Positions 23,354 to 37,268 of a DNA stretch of 64,000 nucleotides are shown piece by piece (within the stretch, counting starts at the first letter, position 1; every line of letters starts with the position of its first letter). The stretch is from Chrysoporthe austroafricana (Eukaryota; Ascomycota; Sordariomycetes; Diaporthales; Cryphonectriaceae). The DNA is taken from positions 2,921,583 to 2,985,582 of the forward strand of contig JYIP02000002.1 of NCBI GenBank assembly GCA_001051155.2, written 5' to 3'. The notes beneath the pieces are model-generated. The model was not told the origin of the DNA and did no database searches. It saw only the letters and a program-made list of their open reading frames with translations. The position numbers and the translations under genes are program-made.

Positions 23354-24489
23354 CTCGAAGCTCCCTTCAGGGCCGGTACAATACCGAACCGACGGGAAGA
23401 GGGAGTCCTGACTGCGACCGTCACTTTCAATTGCAGGGCAGCCGTCGAGCTTGATGAATGGCCCTGGAAACTTTTCCTCCGTTTTCAGCCTCGCAAAAAT
23501 TCCAGTGCCGGCCGCGAGAAGCTTGCCTTATCTTATCGCGCGAGGTACTCCCGTACTTACAGTTAGCACCTGAATACTCACTATGTGCTTTAGCGCCTTC
23601 TGTGCCCCACTATCTGTGGGGTTGTGCCCCGCCACTGCCCGCTAAAGCCTTTACACGCATGCGCCTTCCAATACTACGTGACTGAGCAGGTGAGTACTAT
23701 GACAACGCATTCAGCGGCTCGCAATCGGGACTTTTAGCAGGTACGGCCCTCTGACGTCGCCACGCGCCACGGCGTCAGGCATTTGTAGTTGCAATTAGCG
23801 CGCCCTATTCGCTAGAGACTGAGGTGTCCAGGCGAAGGGGGTGGTACGTACCCAGTAATTCCTATACGTCGCGCTCTCATCCCTACTACTACGGTATGGT
23901 CCTAGCACGTCCAAAAAACCGCGATTCTTGCCAGGTGACCCTTGATGAAAACAACATCTGTCTGCTTCCTACTTTTCTGGCCAAGGGCATTCGGGAGAGG
24001 AGGGTCCCTGCCTCAGCAGCGACGCGCTCCTCTGCTCTGTGTCGACCTTGGTCGCGCCAGGTCCGCGAGGCCCAGGAGTAGACTTCTTTGCTCTTCTTGA
24101 CGGCACTTGTCTCCCTTCGCCACGGCCCCACGACGGCCCAGGGAGACTTCCATCCCAACATGTTGATATTTGATCCACAACCCGCAGCTCTCTTCAGACC
24201 GCTCTTGATCTAAAACCGTCACTACCATTCGGGCCGAGGCACAGCTCGCACCGGCGCTACGGCCACTACAGCAAATTTGAAGACGCCGTCAGAGGTTGCT
24301 CTGGCAGCTTGATCAGAGGCCTCTCTGGGGCATTGGCCAACAAGTCTGCATAGTGGTGCCACTTCAGTCCCAAGACTCCGTGGAGCCCTGCGAGGTCACG
24401 CGACATAGGCCCCAAGGCCACGCATCTGGGTACTTCCGATCGAGGCTATCGTCAGCTGCGCCGAGGTGCTACATATCTGCTAGCCCACC
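23354..24489. other. Divergent promoter region between utp21 and vip1
   Basis: About 1.1 kb shared by two housekeeping genes that point away from each other. No gene is supported. The vip1 side has a typical leader up to the CACCATG start at 24490. The short frames here do not match any family. Confidence 0.5.
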
Positions 24490-27400
24490 ATGTCCCACAC
24501 GCCGCCGCCACCAGAGGCTGCTTCTCCCGGAGAAGACAGCTTTCCCAACGACGAGACGTCCGTTCCCCAGGTCTCAAAGTCTCGAGGCGGTTCTGGCACG
24601 TCACGAACATCATCTTTCTCTTCCGTGCGCAGTGGTTCCTTTCAACACAAGAGCAGGCATGCCGAGCCTGGCATCACCGAAGTCAACGCAGACCAGGCTA
24701 GCCTGTCTATGCCCCCTCCCTCGTCACGGCTTGCGAGAAACCCCCGGGCATCTTTAGGCCCGACCAGGCGAGATTCGACCAATTCTGACTCTTACAACGA
24801 CGACGCAGCCTCGGTCAAGTCTCGTGCGCTCGAGTCTGGCGCCTTGAGCAGCTCAAGCTCTCTGAGAGACATCGTGGCTTCCAGCGACGGTACGGAAGAT
24901 CTCGACACCCCCCGCTTGGTCCCAGGTGCTTTTCCCGCCAAGGTCGATGAGAAAGTTCTCCCAGAACCCGCCATGCCCTCTTCACGCTCGTCCTTCTCTG
25001 AGAACGACAGCAAGCGCATGAGCATCTCATCAATTTACTCATTGGCATCTGCGAGAGGTGTTCAAAGCTCAGCTGCATCAGCAAATGGTTCCGAAACCGG
25101 TTCGGCAGGCACATCTCGCTCTGTATCTGGATTCATGGCGTCCACCGCAGGCAAACCGGGCGACGCCGGCGTGTCTAACGTCACGGTGACCACGGGCAGT
25201 CAGGGTTCAAATGGGGGCAATCTCGCTCCTCGGGAGCAGGCTCACCATCACCACCTGTCCGACATCCTTAAGCGGAGCCACGGGCATGGGCAGATCCCCC
25301 GGTCGGACCCTTCTGGAGCGTCGAGATCACAGCCTGGTAGAGATAGGAGTCGTGCGAAGCGGAGACTCAGCGGGAGTACAGCAGCTAGCAGCCACAGCCC
25401 GAGTAGTGATCGGACTCTTCACCACAAAGAAAAGGACGAAGGTTTGTCTGTCTTGACTTCAAGCCAGACCGTCAAATCTCTAACCGACTCCGTAGCAAAG
25501 CCTGCTCCGTTGGGTCTCATTGGTGTTTGTGCCTTAGACGTCAAGGCCAGAAGCAAACCCAGTAGGAACATCTTGAACCGACTTCTGGCAAACCGAGAGT
25601 TTGATGTTAAGATTTTTGGGGACAAAGTCATTCTAGACGAAGGTAAATACCCCCGGTCTCGTACACTACCACTATTACTGACTTTTTCTCGGTTAGACAT
25701 TGAAAATTGGCCCGTGTGGTGAGTACTCTGCTCTGCAACGCCTGTCCCATCTTTGACGGTGCACTTTCCCTTAGTAAATTTGCTAACGGAGCGGGGAAGT
25801 GATTATTTGATATCATTCTACTCTGATGGGTTTCCGTTAGACAAAGCCATCGCCTATACCAAGGCACGTAAACCGTTCTGCGTCAATGATGTGCCCATGC
25901 AGAAGGTTCTGTGGGATAGGCGGCTGTGCCTTTATCTTCTGGACAAAGTTGGCGTCCCAACGCCGCAGCGCCTGGAGGTGAGTCGCGACGGAGGTCCTCG
26001 TCTGCTTACCGCCGAAATTGCGAAGCATATCAAAGACGTCACGGGCATATCCCTCGATCCCACCCCTACGGATCCCGACAAGATGATCCTGCCTCGAAAG
26101 GTTGAGCTTTTGGACAACGGAGATATCCTCAGCGTCGACGGTGCTCTACTCAAGAAGCCTTTCGTTGAGAAGCCAACAAGCGGTGAGGATCATAACATCA
26201 TAATCTATTTCCACAGCAGTACAGGCGGAGGCGCAAGAAAACTGTTCAGAAAAATCGGCAACAAGAGCTCCGAATACGTTGCTGAGCTCAACGTTCCTCG
26301 ATGCATCACCCAACCAGGAGAGAGTTATCTCTACGAGAAATTTATGGAAGTCGACAATGCAGAAGATGTGAAAGCATACACGGTTGGACCCGAATATTGT
26401 CATGCTGAAACCAGGAAATCACCGGTCGTGGACGGTCTTGTTCGGCGTAATACACACGGCAAAGAGATTCGCTACGTCACCAGCCTGAGTGACGAGGAGA
26501 AGGCGATGGCAAGCAAGATTGCTACCACATTTGGCCAACGCGTTTGTGGTTTTGATCTTCTCCGGGCTGGTGGCAAGAGCTATGTTATCGACGTCAATGG
26601 CTGGAGTTTCGTCAAAGACAACGACGATTACTATGACCACTGTGCCAATATTCTCAAGGATATCTTTGTCAAAGAGAAGATGCGGCGAGCTGGCATGACA
26701 CCACCGATGCCGTCTCCGGCCCTCTCGGATTTCGATCCCATAGGGCGGGCCGCTTCTGGTACGAAAGACAAGGGATCCAAAGAGACTCCTCTGGTTGGGA
26801 TGTTACCCAACCAAAAGACAGCTGTGCCAGCATCAAAGACACCCCAGGAAACCCGAGTCCCGAGCGCGTCTCTCCCAGAGCCTATCAAGCCGGAAAGTGC
26901 CAACGCCTCCAAGGCTGGCAGTGGCGCCGCAAGCCCGCTGCTGTCTCAGCTTCCAGAGCCTCTGGCTAGAACCATACCAGCATCCGCACCAACGACAGTG
27001 CCAGCGACGCCGGATTTGCATGATCATGGCGTAGCTGAATCCGATGTCCAAACACCTCCTCCACCCCCTCCAAAGCACTCGTGGAAACTGAAGGGCATGG
27101 TCTCAGTCATTCGACACGCTGATCGTACACCGAAGCAGAAATTTAAATTCACATTTCACACCGAGCCGTTTATTGAACTCCTCAAAGGTCATCAGGAGGA
27201 AGTGCTGCTTATTGGCGAACCAGCACTTGCTAGTGTCTTGGAAGCTGTGGATAAGGCCATGAAAGCAGGTGGCGAGGATCGCGAAAAGCTTAGGACATTG
27301 CGAAATGTCTTGATTAAGAAAAGCAGCTGGCCTGGCACCAAGGTCCAGATCAAGCCCATGTTCCGAAAAAAGAAGACGGACGAGATGGAGACGGTAGACG

Positions 27401-29624
27401 AAAAGCAAACTCTGCCAGAGGGACAATCTCCACAGCCTAGCGCCGAGGACCACCAGGAGATTGCGCAGCCAGAAAGCGACAAGTCTGATAGAGAGCGACA
27501 GCCTCGGTTCCCTCCTAAGCGCCACGACTCCTTGTCAGGTGTGACTATGTCGAAGATTACAGCTGCTGAAAACGGGTTGGTTCTCGACAAGCTGCAGCTC
27601 ATTGTGAAGTGGGGAGGCGAGCCAACTCACTCCGCTCGATACCAGTCCCAGGAACTCGGCGAGAATATGCGCAATGACCTGGCTATCCTCAACCGAGAAA
27701 TTCTTGACGAGGTACACGTTTTCAGCAGCTCGGAGAGACGAGTTACCACGAGCGCACAAATATGGTCGTCCGCCTTTTTGAATCGGACAGACCTTCCTGA
27801 GGATTTCATACAAATTCGGAAGGACCTTTTAGATGATTCCAATGCAGCGAAGGATGAGATGGATAAGGTCAAGAAGAAGCGTATGTACTGCACTTACCGA
27901 AGTGATCTCCATTTTAACTCTACTCCCTGACTCCCTCTGACTTCATAACTCCCGAAATACGTCCCTCAGAAGTTCTTCACTTCCTGCATCCATCTCCCCG
28001 GAGGTGCGAATATGATGCATCGCAAATATTTGCTGACAGAAACTAGTGAAAGGTCTCCTCCGGAAAGGAAACGAGAGGCCATCTCAGTTCGCGTGGCCAG
28101 AAAATATGCCAGAGCCTTCGGAAGTTCAGACTCGTGTCGTGTTACTCATGAATTTTCATCGTCGCGTCATGCAGCACAATTACAACAAGCTGTACAGCGG
28201 TGCCGTCAACTCACTCACCGCGATTTCCAACCCGAACGGCTCTGAAAAATCCAAGCATAGCGAAGCTTCGTCTACCTCAGTTCATTCGCATGCATCTGCG
28301 CTATCGCAAGCTAGTGCTGTAGCCGACATTCAGGCCCGCTGGTGCTGTGGGGAGGATGCAGAGCTATTCAGGGAGCGATGGGAGAAGCTCTTCACAGAGT
28401 TCTGCGACGGTGAGAAGGTCGACCCATCCAAGATCTCCGAGCTATACGATACGATGAAATTCGACGCACTCCACAACCGCCAATTTCTAGAATGGGTCTT
28501 TACACCTTCCAAGGCCATGTTGGAGGATGAGTTCGGCATCATTATTGGTAATAAGGAGGGCAGGTCGAATTCTAGTCCCAAGGACTCTGAGGATCAGCAG
28601 CCATCTAGCAAGGCGTCCGAGGATGGCAAGAACGGGGACAAGGGCTCTGTGAAGGAAGGCGACAAGGAGGAGCGCAGGATGAAGAAACTTTTCAGGAGAC
28701 CTTCCTGGAAGTCTGGGCTCCGTGGTGCTGGTAAGATTGCTCCAGCTGAAGAGTATTTCAACCTCTGCAAGGGAGACAGCCAGACCAAGGCCAAGACCGA
28801 TGCTCGCTTTGAGCCACTACGGGAACTCTACCAGTTGGCTAAGGTCCTGTTCGACTTCATCTGTCCGCAGGAATATGGCATTAGTGACAGTGAGAAGCTC
28901 GAGATCGGTCTCCTCACATCCCTCCCTCTACTCAGAGAAATCGTCACCGACCTCGAGGACATGCAAGCATCCGACGATGCGAAGTGCTTCTTGTACTTCA
29001 CGAAGGAGTCCCACATCTATACGCTGCTCAACAGTATCCTCGAGGGCGGCATCGAGACTAAAATCAAGCGGAGCACTATCCCGGAGCTTGACTATCTCTC
29101 GCAGATCTGCTTTGAGCTGTACGAGTCCGAAACGAACCCCCCGGATGCGGCAGGTTGTAGTGGCTATCCTACGTTCGAGTACAGCATTCGGATCACCATC
29201 AGCCCTGGCTGTCACGTCTATGACCCACTAGACGTACAGCTGGACAGCAAGCACTGCATCAGCTGTGCGCCGAGGAGGAGTTTGACGCCCCACTGCGACT
29301 GGAAGACGGTGATTGATACTCTACGAGCCAAGTTCCATACGTAAGTCAAAATGTTCGCACAACGCAGCATAACAATTTCCAATCAAGCTAACAATTCAAC
29401 TTTACAGTGTCAAGCTCCCAAAGAGCTTCGTCGCTGTGAACCTCTCGGATGCGTTCTCCTGGCAGAAACAGCAGGGCGAGGAGGCAGTGGACGATGACGA
29501 AGGTTTGGAGATGAGGCTTGACCGTGCAAAGGCAAAAGAGAATGTGGTCACGGCAGCTCAGGACCTGGTTTCCGCCATAACCGAGGCCGCAATAACCGCA
29601 GAGGACGACGTACCGCGGCTGTGA
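24490..29624 (+). CDS. vip1: Inositol hexakisphosphate/diphosphoinositol kinase-phosphatase (Vip1/Asp1, PPIP5K)
   Basis: Bifunctional enzyme that makes 1-diphosphoinositol phosphates (1-IP7, IP8) with its kinase domain and removes them with its phosphatase domain; it affects phosphate sensing, polarity and microtubules in fungi. Five exons: 24490-25642, 25697-25718, 25800-27880, 28047-29340 and 29408-29624; introns 54, 81, 166 and 67 nt; 1588 aa. Residues 1-340 are Ser-rich and disordered. The ATP-grasp kinase runs from about 343 ([21 protein letters not shown]) to 690 and contains [14 protein letters not shown] and [16 protein letters not shown] (Asp656 onward). A linker of about 130 residues ending in a proline run precedes the histidine-phosphatase domain, with [10 protein letters not shown] at 830-839 and the second catalytic His in SHIYTLL at 1408. 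Exon 2 is only 22 nt and lies within the kinase core. The start has context CACCATG. Confidence 0.95.
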
Positions 29625-32600
29625 ATTCAGGATTCAAGTTCCGAGGCTCGCACACCGCACGAATGTGCTCTCAACTGTTGGACCCAGGGGTTCTTCACAC
29701 GAACCTCTGAGGATTGCCTAAGACATGGACCGAGATAGTAATCTCAGGGCGGTCCTGATGGAGCGAGGATCCTTGTCGGTCCGCCGGGTATACCAATAGC
29801 TCAAGACAATAGAATACATAGGACAGAATACCAAGATGGCCCAAATGCGGACAAGCGAACCAAGATTTTCCCACTGATGGCTCAGACGGGATGGGTACAT
29901 ATTACCGACATGGTCAGATATGGGATTGGTGGCAAGACAAATGTGACAAGATCTTCACCGGGTGCTTACCGTCCGCTACGGGTCGGCAGGCTTCTTCTTC
30001 CCCCTTGAGCGCTAAGGTGAGTGAGAGAGAGAGAAAAAAACAAGGCTCGATTGTTACATTTAAGATGGAGAACCCGGCTCGAATACGCAGATGATCCTCA
30101 CCGGTCGCCCGATGCTGGTGTCGAACCCCTGAGCCTCGGGGCAGTGTCCCCATGGCACGAGAGACGTGGCCTGGATGACATGTTCATTAAGAGCGAAAAA
30201 TCTGAGATATCATATCTAAGGGAGCCCGACGCCCCAGTTGCGCGTCGCCTGGACACGCCTCGCCCGGTTCAGGGGAGGACGATGGTATTCTACGTGCACC
30301 GGGGGCGGCCACTGGCCTTGTCATCAGATCAGGGTCGATGGGCCCGATGTGGTGTAGGTATGCACGCGGGTGGTATATTTGGGTCGAGCGTGCAAGGGTA
30401 CAGACTGTAGAGGTCATCCTTTTCTCCAGCGAGTGGGTAACAGCGATGCCAAAAGTCCGCCTCTGCTGGCACGGCTACGCGTCTCTGAGATGGGCCTCCC
30501 ACCGAGACCGGTTGAGGAAGGAAGTTTTCCAAAAGCATCCTGGAGGATGACCGATTCTGCAATGGGAGGACTAAGTAATAAGCGTGTGAGGCGAGTGGGG
30601 GTCCGTGAAGCTCACCGCAGGCTGCCTGTCAATATGGTACGCACGCACGCAAGCAATAAGCCGGGGAGTACATATCACGGTGTGATCGGTACCCCGTACC
30701 TGAACGCCTCGACGCCGGCTTGTCTCCAGTACAAAGGTTGCTTACCCTGGCCGCACGGCAGGCAAGTGTCTATCGCAGAGGTCAAGTGATCAGGACCGGC
30801 CATTGTCCAAATTCAGAAGAAGCTTGTCCTCGCGCGGGACCCCACGGGGGGTTCGCAGCATCGGGAGGTTTTTGTAAGAACAGCGGGGGCTTAGGCGTCG
30901 CGCTGCTAGGCCACCAGAGAAGTTCATGATGGCGTGTCAGTGTCGAGTTTTACCGGGGAGATGGGAAGGCTATTCAGTCGAGAAGGGTGGATAACCGGTT
31001 AAAAGAAAACTGGATCACGGGAATTTCGCAGAAGACCTCTCGTGACAGGAGAGAACCGAGTCAACGAATAGGGGCCAGGACAAACGCGCGCCCTTGATAG
31101 TCGTGGGTCTCCGCTCCGGCAAGTTGTTCTCTTACGGCAGCCAAGGAGTGACAATGTCGCGGGGTTAGTGAGCGTGGTACTTCTCGGCTAAGCTAAGATC
31201 TGACAGTTGACAACGTCCACGCGAGGGCCGTTCCGCCAGTGTTGTACATGGTCCGGCGTTCCCGGGGATGTGTTAATTGCTGACCTGCGTAGCTCCCCTC
31301 GTCCATGAGATTCCTAGGCCATTAGTGGTGCCAGTCTCAAGGCGAAAGACGGCTGCGCACGAGAAAGGCGGGCTCGTGAATGTTCAGGTTCGGCGTGCCC
31401 CGTCATGATCACGCTGATCTGAGGTATGGATGAAGTAAGAGGCCTTCAAATGGCATATCGACTGTGGGCTAGTACCAGATCGGAGATGATTGCAGCGGGA
31501 AGTCATAATGATGGTGTACAGAAGGCGACCGGTGAAGCGCAATGGACCTCTCAGGTCTCAGCAGCGGCCTTCAGATCGTCTAATGTGAGGTCAGCTTTCG
31601 GCAAATTGAGAACGCTCAAGCTCAGTCCAGAGAAAGTCCCGTCACAAATGACAAAGATTATGCGGATGCAGCCTCGACAGCCACCGGTGTGCAGGCTCAC
31701 GGTACGCTGATCCAGATTGGAGCCCAAATACTGCGTGGAGAGACGTTGGTGGTTGGTAGTGGAGGGTGGAGGAGAATACATCCTCGAGGCAATGTGACGG
31801 CGGCCATCCCGTGCTATTTACCCCAAACTTGGTCATCTCTTTAACATGATTTGTGCGCGTGCTCGGGGCCGGCGCACCCTTAGCCTGAACCTGCAAGCCA
31901 CGCTTTCAGTGTGTAAGAAGTGTATAGTGATAGACGTGACACAGGCGCGGCGTATTGTCAATTGGGGTGCCGTACCCGAGCGTATTCTTTAACATGGGTG
32001 TCTAGTAGGCCCTTGACTTGTTGTGTGGACGGCTGTGGATCCAGACCCACAGATACTTCTACCAGCGTCGCTGGCGAAAAATCGACAGCCTCGGGAACGC
32101 AGCATAGTAAGACCTAACGGGGGTTTGAAATAGTCGCTGCATTGACGCATCAATACATTTTGTGTCTCCGCGATCCACTGATCTTGACAGGGGACCAGTC
32201 GCTTTGATCATGCCGCTCGATCGAAAGTGTCTCGTGGGAAGAGAAACAAGAGCGCGCGCACATCCACGCCTTTGGATGTCCAAGAATACTAGCCCGGGTG
32301 AAATATCCAAGGATCCGAAGCAAGAATCCGGCGCGATGGGTGCCACCGAAGGGTGGCAGAGCCCAGATCCATGTCGACAGCTTCTAACGGGCCGGTCGCG
32401 GACATGATTCCCATGTGGTCCAGTAGAAGACTTTTACGACCTGAAGAGCGGCTCGCAGCATGTAGCCGGCAGGAAAGGATCGAGGCGTGCTCGGAGGGTG
32501 CCGAGAGCCTCAATTTTCGGCGCTCAGAACCCTTGAATACCAGTGTGACATTTAGCGACGTGCAGGGAAATGATCGTAGGGCTTTCAGATCGTGAGGCGG

Positions 32601-35600
32601 CTGCAGACGGCCTCGCTTAGACGCATGCTGCGGACAGGGGACGTTGGGCCGGCGGAAACGGCCTCCTGTATTTCGACCTATGAGCCGCCCCCTCGTGATC
32701 GTCGCGCGATGCGCCTGCGCAGCGCATATATCCCGCTTGTCGACTGTGGTCGCGCCCCAACTTCGTTGCGACTCCTCCCCGGGGAGCTCGCCGAGCAGGA
32801 GCGCGAGACTCCCGTACCCGACCTCAGCATAACACAGTTCTGAACCCCCATGGCTGCACAGTGCCGCGCGCGTCATATCGCAGCGCTGGAGTGCATGAAC
32901 GAACAGCGCAGCAAGAAAAGAGCGTGTTTCTTTCCCCTACCAGATGTACCCCTTCATCTGCCTCCCCCGGAGCCAAGCGCTCGTGACACGGAAGCCGCGC
33001 AATACACTCACTCGGATCTACACATGCACGCCGCCTGGGGCGACCGTGATCTGCGCGAGGCGTTTCCTCTTCGAGACTCCGATCGGCATCGTGGAGAGGT
33101 TGTGCGCAGTCGTTGATCCATGATGTGACGATACGCACGCCAGCCAGCGACAGCCGCCCGGGCGTGGAGGGCGCGCTCGACCATCTGATCCCCTCTCAAA
33201 CCTGTGCCGGCTTTATTTTCAGGGAAAAAAATTTGAGGGATTCACCGAACATGGGGGTGAGGATGCAGCCCCTGTCCGGTGTGTAGGCCCGAATGTCAGG
33301 GTCGACATCAGGCGCCGGAAGTCAGGCAGCAGATGTTGGGCTCAAAACGTACCAGTCGGGACGATGGAAGCAGAGGTGGGCGCCGTCAGCCTCGGACCCA
33401 GGGCCAGGGTCTTGAAACAAAAGCCGAGAAAGGCTCATGCTTGGAATTGATTGTCGTCCCGAACCAGACACTCTGGACCAGCGAGCCGGTGCAGGCAAAT
33501 AGATTGACGCGCCACAGGGGTGCTGCGTCGGAAGGAAGGGTGAGGCTTTGATTTGTGCAGTCTGGCCGCTGCTGCTGCTGGGGCGGCGGCGGCGGCGGCG
33601 GAATCCGCGAAATCGACGCGCGCCTCCCCAGCGCCCAGGCGCTCCAGGCCCCCGTACGCGGTACTGGGTACATATTGCGCATCGATTGTTTCGACTGCAA
33701 AACGGGGCCGGTGACGCAGGCGTCAGGTCGTGACGTGGAAGATGACAGATGTCGGCCCTCTGGCCTGGGGAGACGGGCGGATGGATGCTTGCTGGCAGCG
33801 GCTGAGGTGCATTGTCTCGGTGATTACGTGCAACCCGCGACAGCCTGTCAACCGAGGACCAGGACCCAGGGATGGATGCAGCAGCGGGCGGGCCAGATGG
33901 CCAGATGGCTCGACGGATGGCCGCTGGACAGCGCGAGCACGAGGACAGGCACGCGAGAGGCCGGCGTCGGTGTCGTGTCGAGGTGCGGGCTCGAGGCGCG
34001 GGCTCGAGGCGCCTGGACGGGCGCGACGGGCCACAGGTCCCAGCCGTGCCAGGGCGAGGAAAGGAAGGTCGTCGAGAAACGAGGACGCGGTCCCGGTCCA
34101 GCTCGGGAATAAGCGCACAGCCACGTAAAGGGTTCAGATGCTGAACCCTGCCGGGCGCATCCCTGCACCCCTGGCTGCGCTGCGATCTACAGGCGGAAGC
34201 CACGATCCACAGGGTGAAGCGAGAGCTTGACAGGAGCTGACAGGCACGACAGGCCAGAGGCGAGTTCTGGCGAGGTGGGCCTGGACGCCCACCTGCATTC
34301 CAGACGGCGTGACTGCCCAGACCCTGAACCCAGCAGGCTCAGGCACCCACGTAGGTACCCCCGCACCCACCCACCCAACCGGGATGTACCGCCTTCCAAG
34401 GATGTTCCGTATGTGGACGCGACTGCATCGCACTAATGTACATTGTGACCCATTCGTGTAGGCGGTAGCAGTACTATGTATAATTTTTTTTCACTCTGGG
34501 GGGTTGTTTATTTTCAATCTTGATCTCTCTACCCTTTTTTTTTTTTTTTCTGTCGGCCGGCGCTGGTCGCACGCGCAGCTCGAGAGGGCCGGAAGAGCAC
34601 TCGCGCCCTCAGTCAGCCCTTAGAAATTTACCCCGGCCTCGACCCACTTTCCTCTTTGCGCCAGCTGCAGCGTTGTCTCCAGACGTGTGAATCCTCACAC
34701 CTGAACCCGTGATGCAGCCTCGGCCACCAGGCGCACGGCAGATGGCCCAGACGCGAGTCCACGGAGCGGCCGAGGCGCCGGGGAGGCCCGCGGGGCCGTC
34801 CTGTCCCAGGGTCTGTCTCTGGCTGTCAAGGTACTCGCCGCGGGCGGCTCACACCTACCCTGCTATACGGTACGGTATGGCACTGCTTATGCACAGCACG
34901 CCGCGTGAATCTGCGTGAATCTGCACCTGCGGGGAGGGCCTGCTTCAGATGTCTCCTCGAACCCCGTCGGCGCGCGCCGTCCACGACAGCCATCATGCCG
35001 GGAGCCCGCGCGGCGGCGTCCATCTGCCCTCAGTCCCGGGAACCGTGTGCTGCGCCAGTACTGTAGTATGGCCCCTCCATGCCCAGGAACGATCGGCCAG
35101 GTCACTCTCGACGGGGCCGGGGTCTGCCCGCCTGCCAGCCTGCCCAGCGTGCCAGCAGGCAGGGGCCGGCCGTTGTCGAGGTCGCAGCGGGATGGCAAGG
35201 CATTTCCTCTCCTCTCCTTGGCGGGCTGGAGTTACGAGCGGACCGGTCAGCAGCCCAGCGTATGCACCCGCCTTCTTGGAGGGCCATCACGATAGAGTTT
35301 CGCTAGGGCCTCACCTCGGTCTGAGGGCTGCCAGCCCGTGACAGCTCGCACTCATGTCGGGATGTCGATAGTTACCGCTACCGCGGTCACTCGGCATCTG
35401 CGACCTGGCTGACAAATCCCGGGATGGGGCCTCTCCTAAGTGATTGGGCGGGTGTGTGCAAACAATACAGCGGGCAGGTCAGCCTGCACGTTCGTCCATG
35501 CCCAGGGCTTAGTTGGTTCTGTCTCCTGCTGCTGCGCTGCTGCTGCTACATACATAATACTACTCTTCCTACTACCTGTGCGTGCTGCTTGGGCCCGCGG

Positions 35601-36703
35601 CTGCGGCCGCCTACATCTTGACAGCCGAACGTCAAACACACCAGGGATGTGGCTCAAAATGAAACCGGCTGGGCCATCAGACGGATTTCCTGCCCGTCGG
35701 CCTCAGCCTTGTGCTTGGCCCTATCCTGGCAGGGTGACTCATCCTGAGGGGGGCAGGCCCAGAGAGGCTCGACCTGGACCTGAGGAGGGGGGGTGGCCGG
35801 ATACCTCTGCGTACTACGGGAGCGCATACCCGACTAGTTGGCCAGTTTCCCCATTAACCAAGGACTGCATGTACACATGTACCGGCTCGTCAGGGCCCAG
35901 GTACCCAACAAAAACTCGCTGCGTACTGTGCGTTGTATCTGCTACTTCAAGCCGGCCTCACGACCCGGTACCTCGCGTCGTTCTCTCCGTCCACCCACTC
36001 ACTCCCTGCCAACCGCCTCAGTTTCTTGTCCACGCCTTACAGATGCGTACCGTTCCTTGCTGTATCACGGGCTCCTCTCCCCTTCTACTATGGAGACGAA
36101 TCAGTTTGACGAGCTTCTGTCGGTAGTTGGCATAGTCGTCATGGGTCGTAGCCGGAGAATGGAGTACCAGGACGCATACTTATTGCCATCATGCTGGCCC
36201 ACCGCCGCTCTGAGTCTCTCGCAGTCCATCCGGTTCTCTCCCTCTATAAATTTTTTTTTCTCTCCCGCGTGTCGCGGAAGCAGGTGAACAACCAACCTCG
36301 CCCTTTTCTCGCCTGAACGCTTGACGGTGACGTGACTAGCCGGCAGGATCTTCGCCGCTCCTATTCCTGATACTGTGCTTCCTTCCGATGGTGTACTTGG
36401 GACTGCACCACATTTCCTCATAAGGTTCCCGGAGGACCCGCCTGGCAGTAGGAGCAGAGAGGACACAGCCTCTCCTGTCACAAATCATTTCGCAAACGCT
36501 ACGCCGGCAGCTCTATCTCGCCTCGCGCTCCCCATCCGGTCGGCCCATTCGCAGCCCTACAGGCTCCCTCGGCCAGCTTCCCGATGTGTGGGCCCTGAGT
36601 ACAAACAGATTGTCATCTAGCCGCGGATATCAGAGTGCTCGACCCGATCGCCTCCTTCATTTCTGGGCCTCTCCCACCATCATTGTCTTCTTCTGCGATC
36701 GAC
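29625..36703. other. 7-kb gene-poor region downstream of vip1
   Basis: Apart from the 3' flank of vip1 I find no gene. Frames are short, overlap in several phases and show no domain or splice logic. A T tract is at 34538-34550 and CGG/GGC trinucleotides at 33585-33600. The block at 30060-30125 has tRNA-like words but no T-arm or acceptor stem can be folded. Composition is mixed rather than AT-rich. Confidence 0.5.
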
Positions 36704-36710
36704 TATAAAA
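36704..36710 (+). promoter_or_regulatory. TATA box of the 54-residue Cys-rich protein gene
   Basis: A consensus TATAAAA in the context GACTATAAAAGG. Downstream come a C/T/A-rich leader, a spliced 5'-UTR intron and then the first ATG at 37269. No ATG occurs between the TATA box and that start once the intron is removed. Confidence 0.6.
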
Positions 36711-36849
36711 GGTCTGGTGTGCTCCTCTTACAACAACTCGTCTCCTCGTCACAACCATCACGGCATCAGAGACGTCAAGCAGCTCTTCACGCCCGCTTCC
36801 TCTCTGATACTTCGAGTTTAGAGGGCACGTGCGCGCACTCTTCAAGTCG

Positions 36850-36979
36850 GTAAGTCGCTTTCTGGCAACTTAATCACTCGATTATCCTTCGGCTCGTCCC
36901 ATCTCCACTGCCTGTGCTCTTCCGGGTGCTATCTCATCTTATGAAAGCAACGTTCGGGCCATCGCTAACTAGATCACAG
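36850..36979 (+). other. Predicted 5'-UTR intron of the 54-residue protein gene
   Basis: Donor GTAAGT at 36850, branch-like GCTAACT at 36964-36970 and acceptor TCACAG ending at 36979; 130 nt. Removing it also removes the only upstream ATG (around 36939). Confidence 0.55.
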
Positions 36980-37268
36980 ATCTCGCGCCGAAGCCCAGCC
37001 TAAGATAGTCAGGCTTTCCCTGTCGAACGAATCAAGAACTATTCACTTACGCATTGACGGCGATCTGCACCGGCCCTAGAACGGCCACTACCCGAGGATT
37101 TCCACTATTTGATATCCCCGCCGCCTCTTCTCGTTCCGGACCTGAGAGACCGTCCGTCCCTCTCCGCTGCGCTCTGTCGATCCCTCCCTGCCAGCTACCA
37201 GCTCCGGCGAGAGGTCTCTGGCCTGAAAACACCTGCTACCGTCTTCACACGACTACTCCGTCCTCACG

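Noticed and set aside
30056..30130. tRNA-like words (GGGTTCGA and CTCGAA blocks on opposite strands)
   Set aside because: Neither strand gives a 5-bp T-stem around the loop, and no acceptor stem or anticodon arm can be paired.
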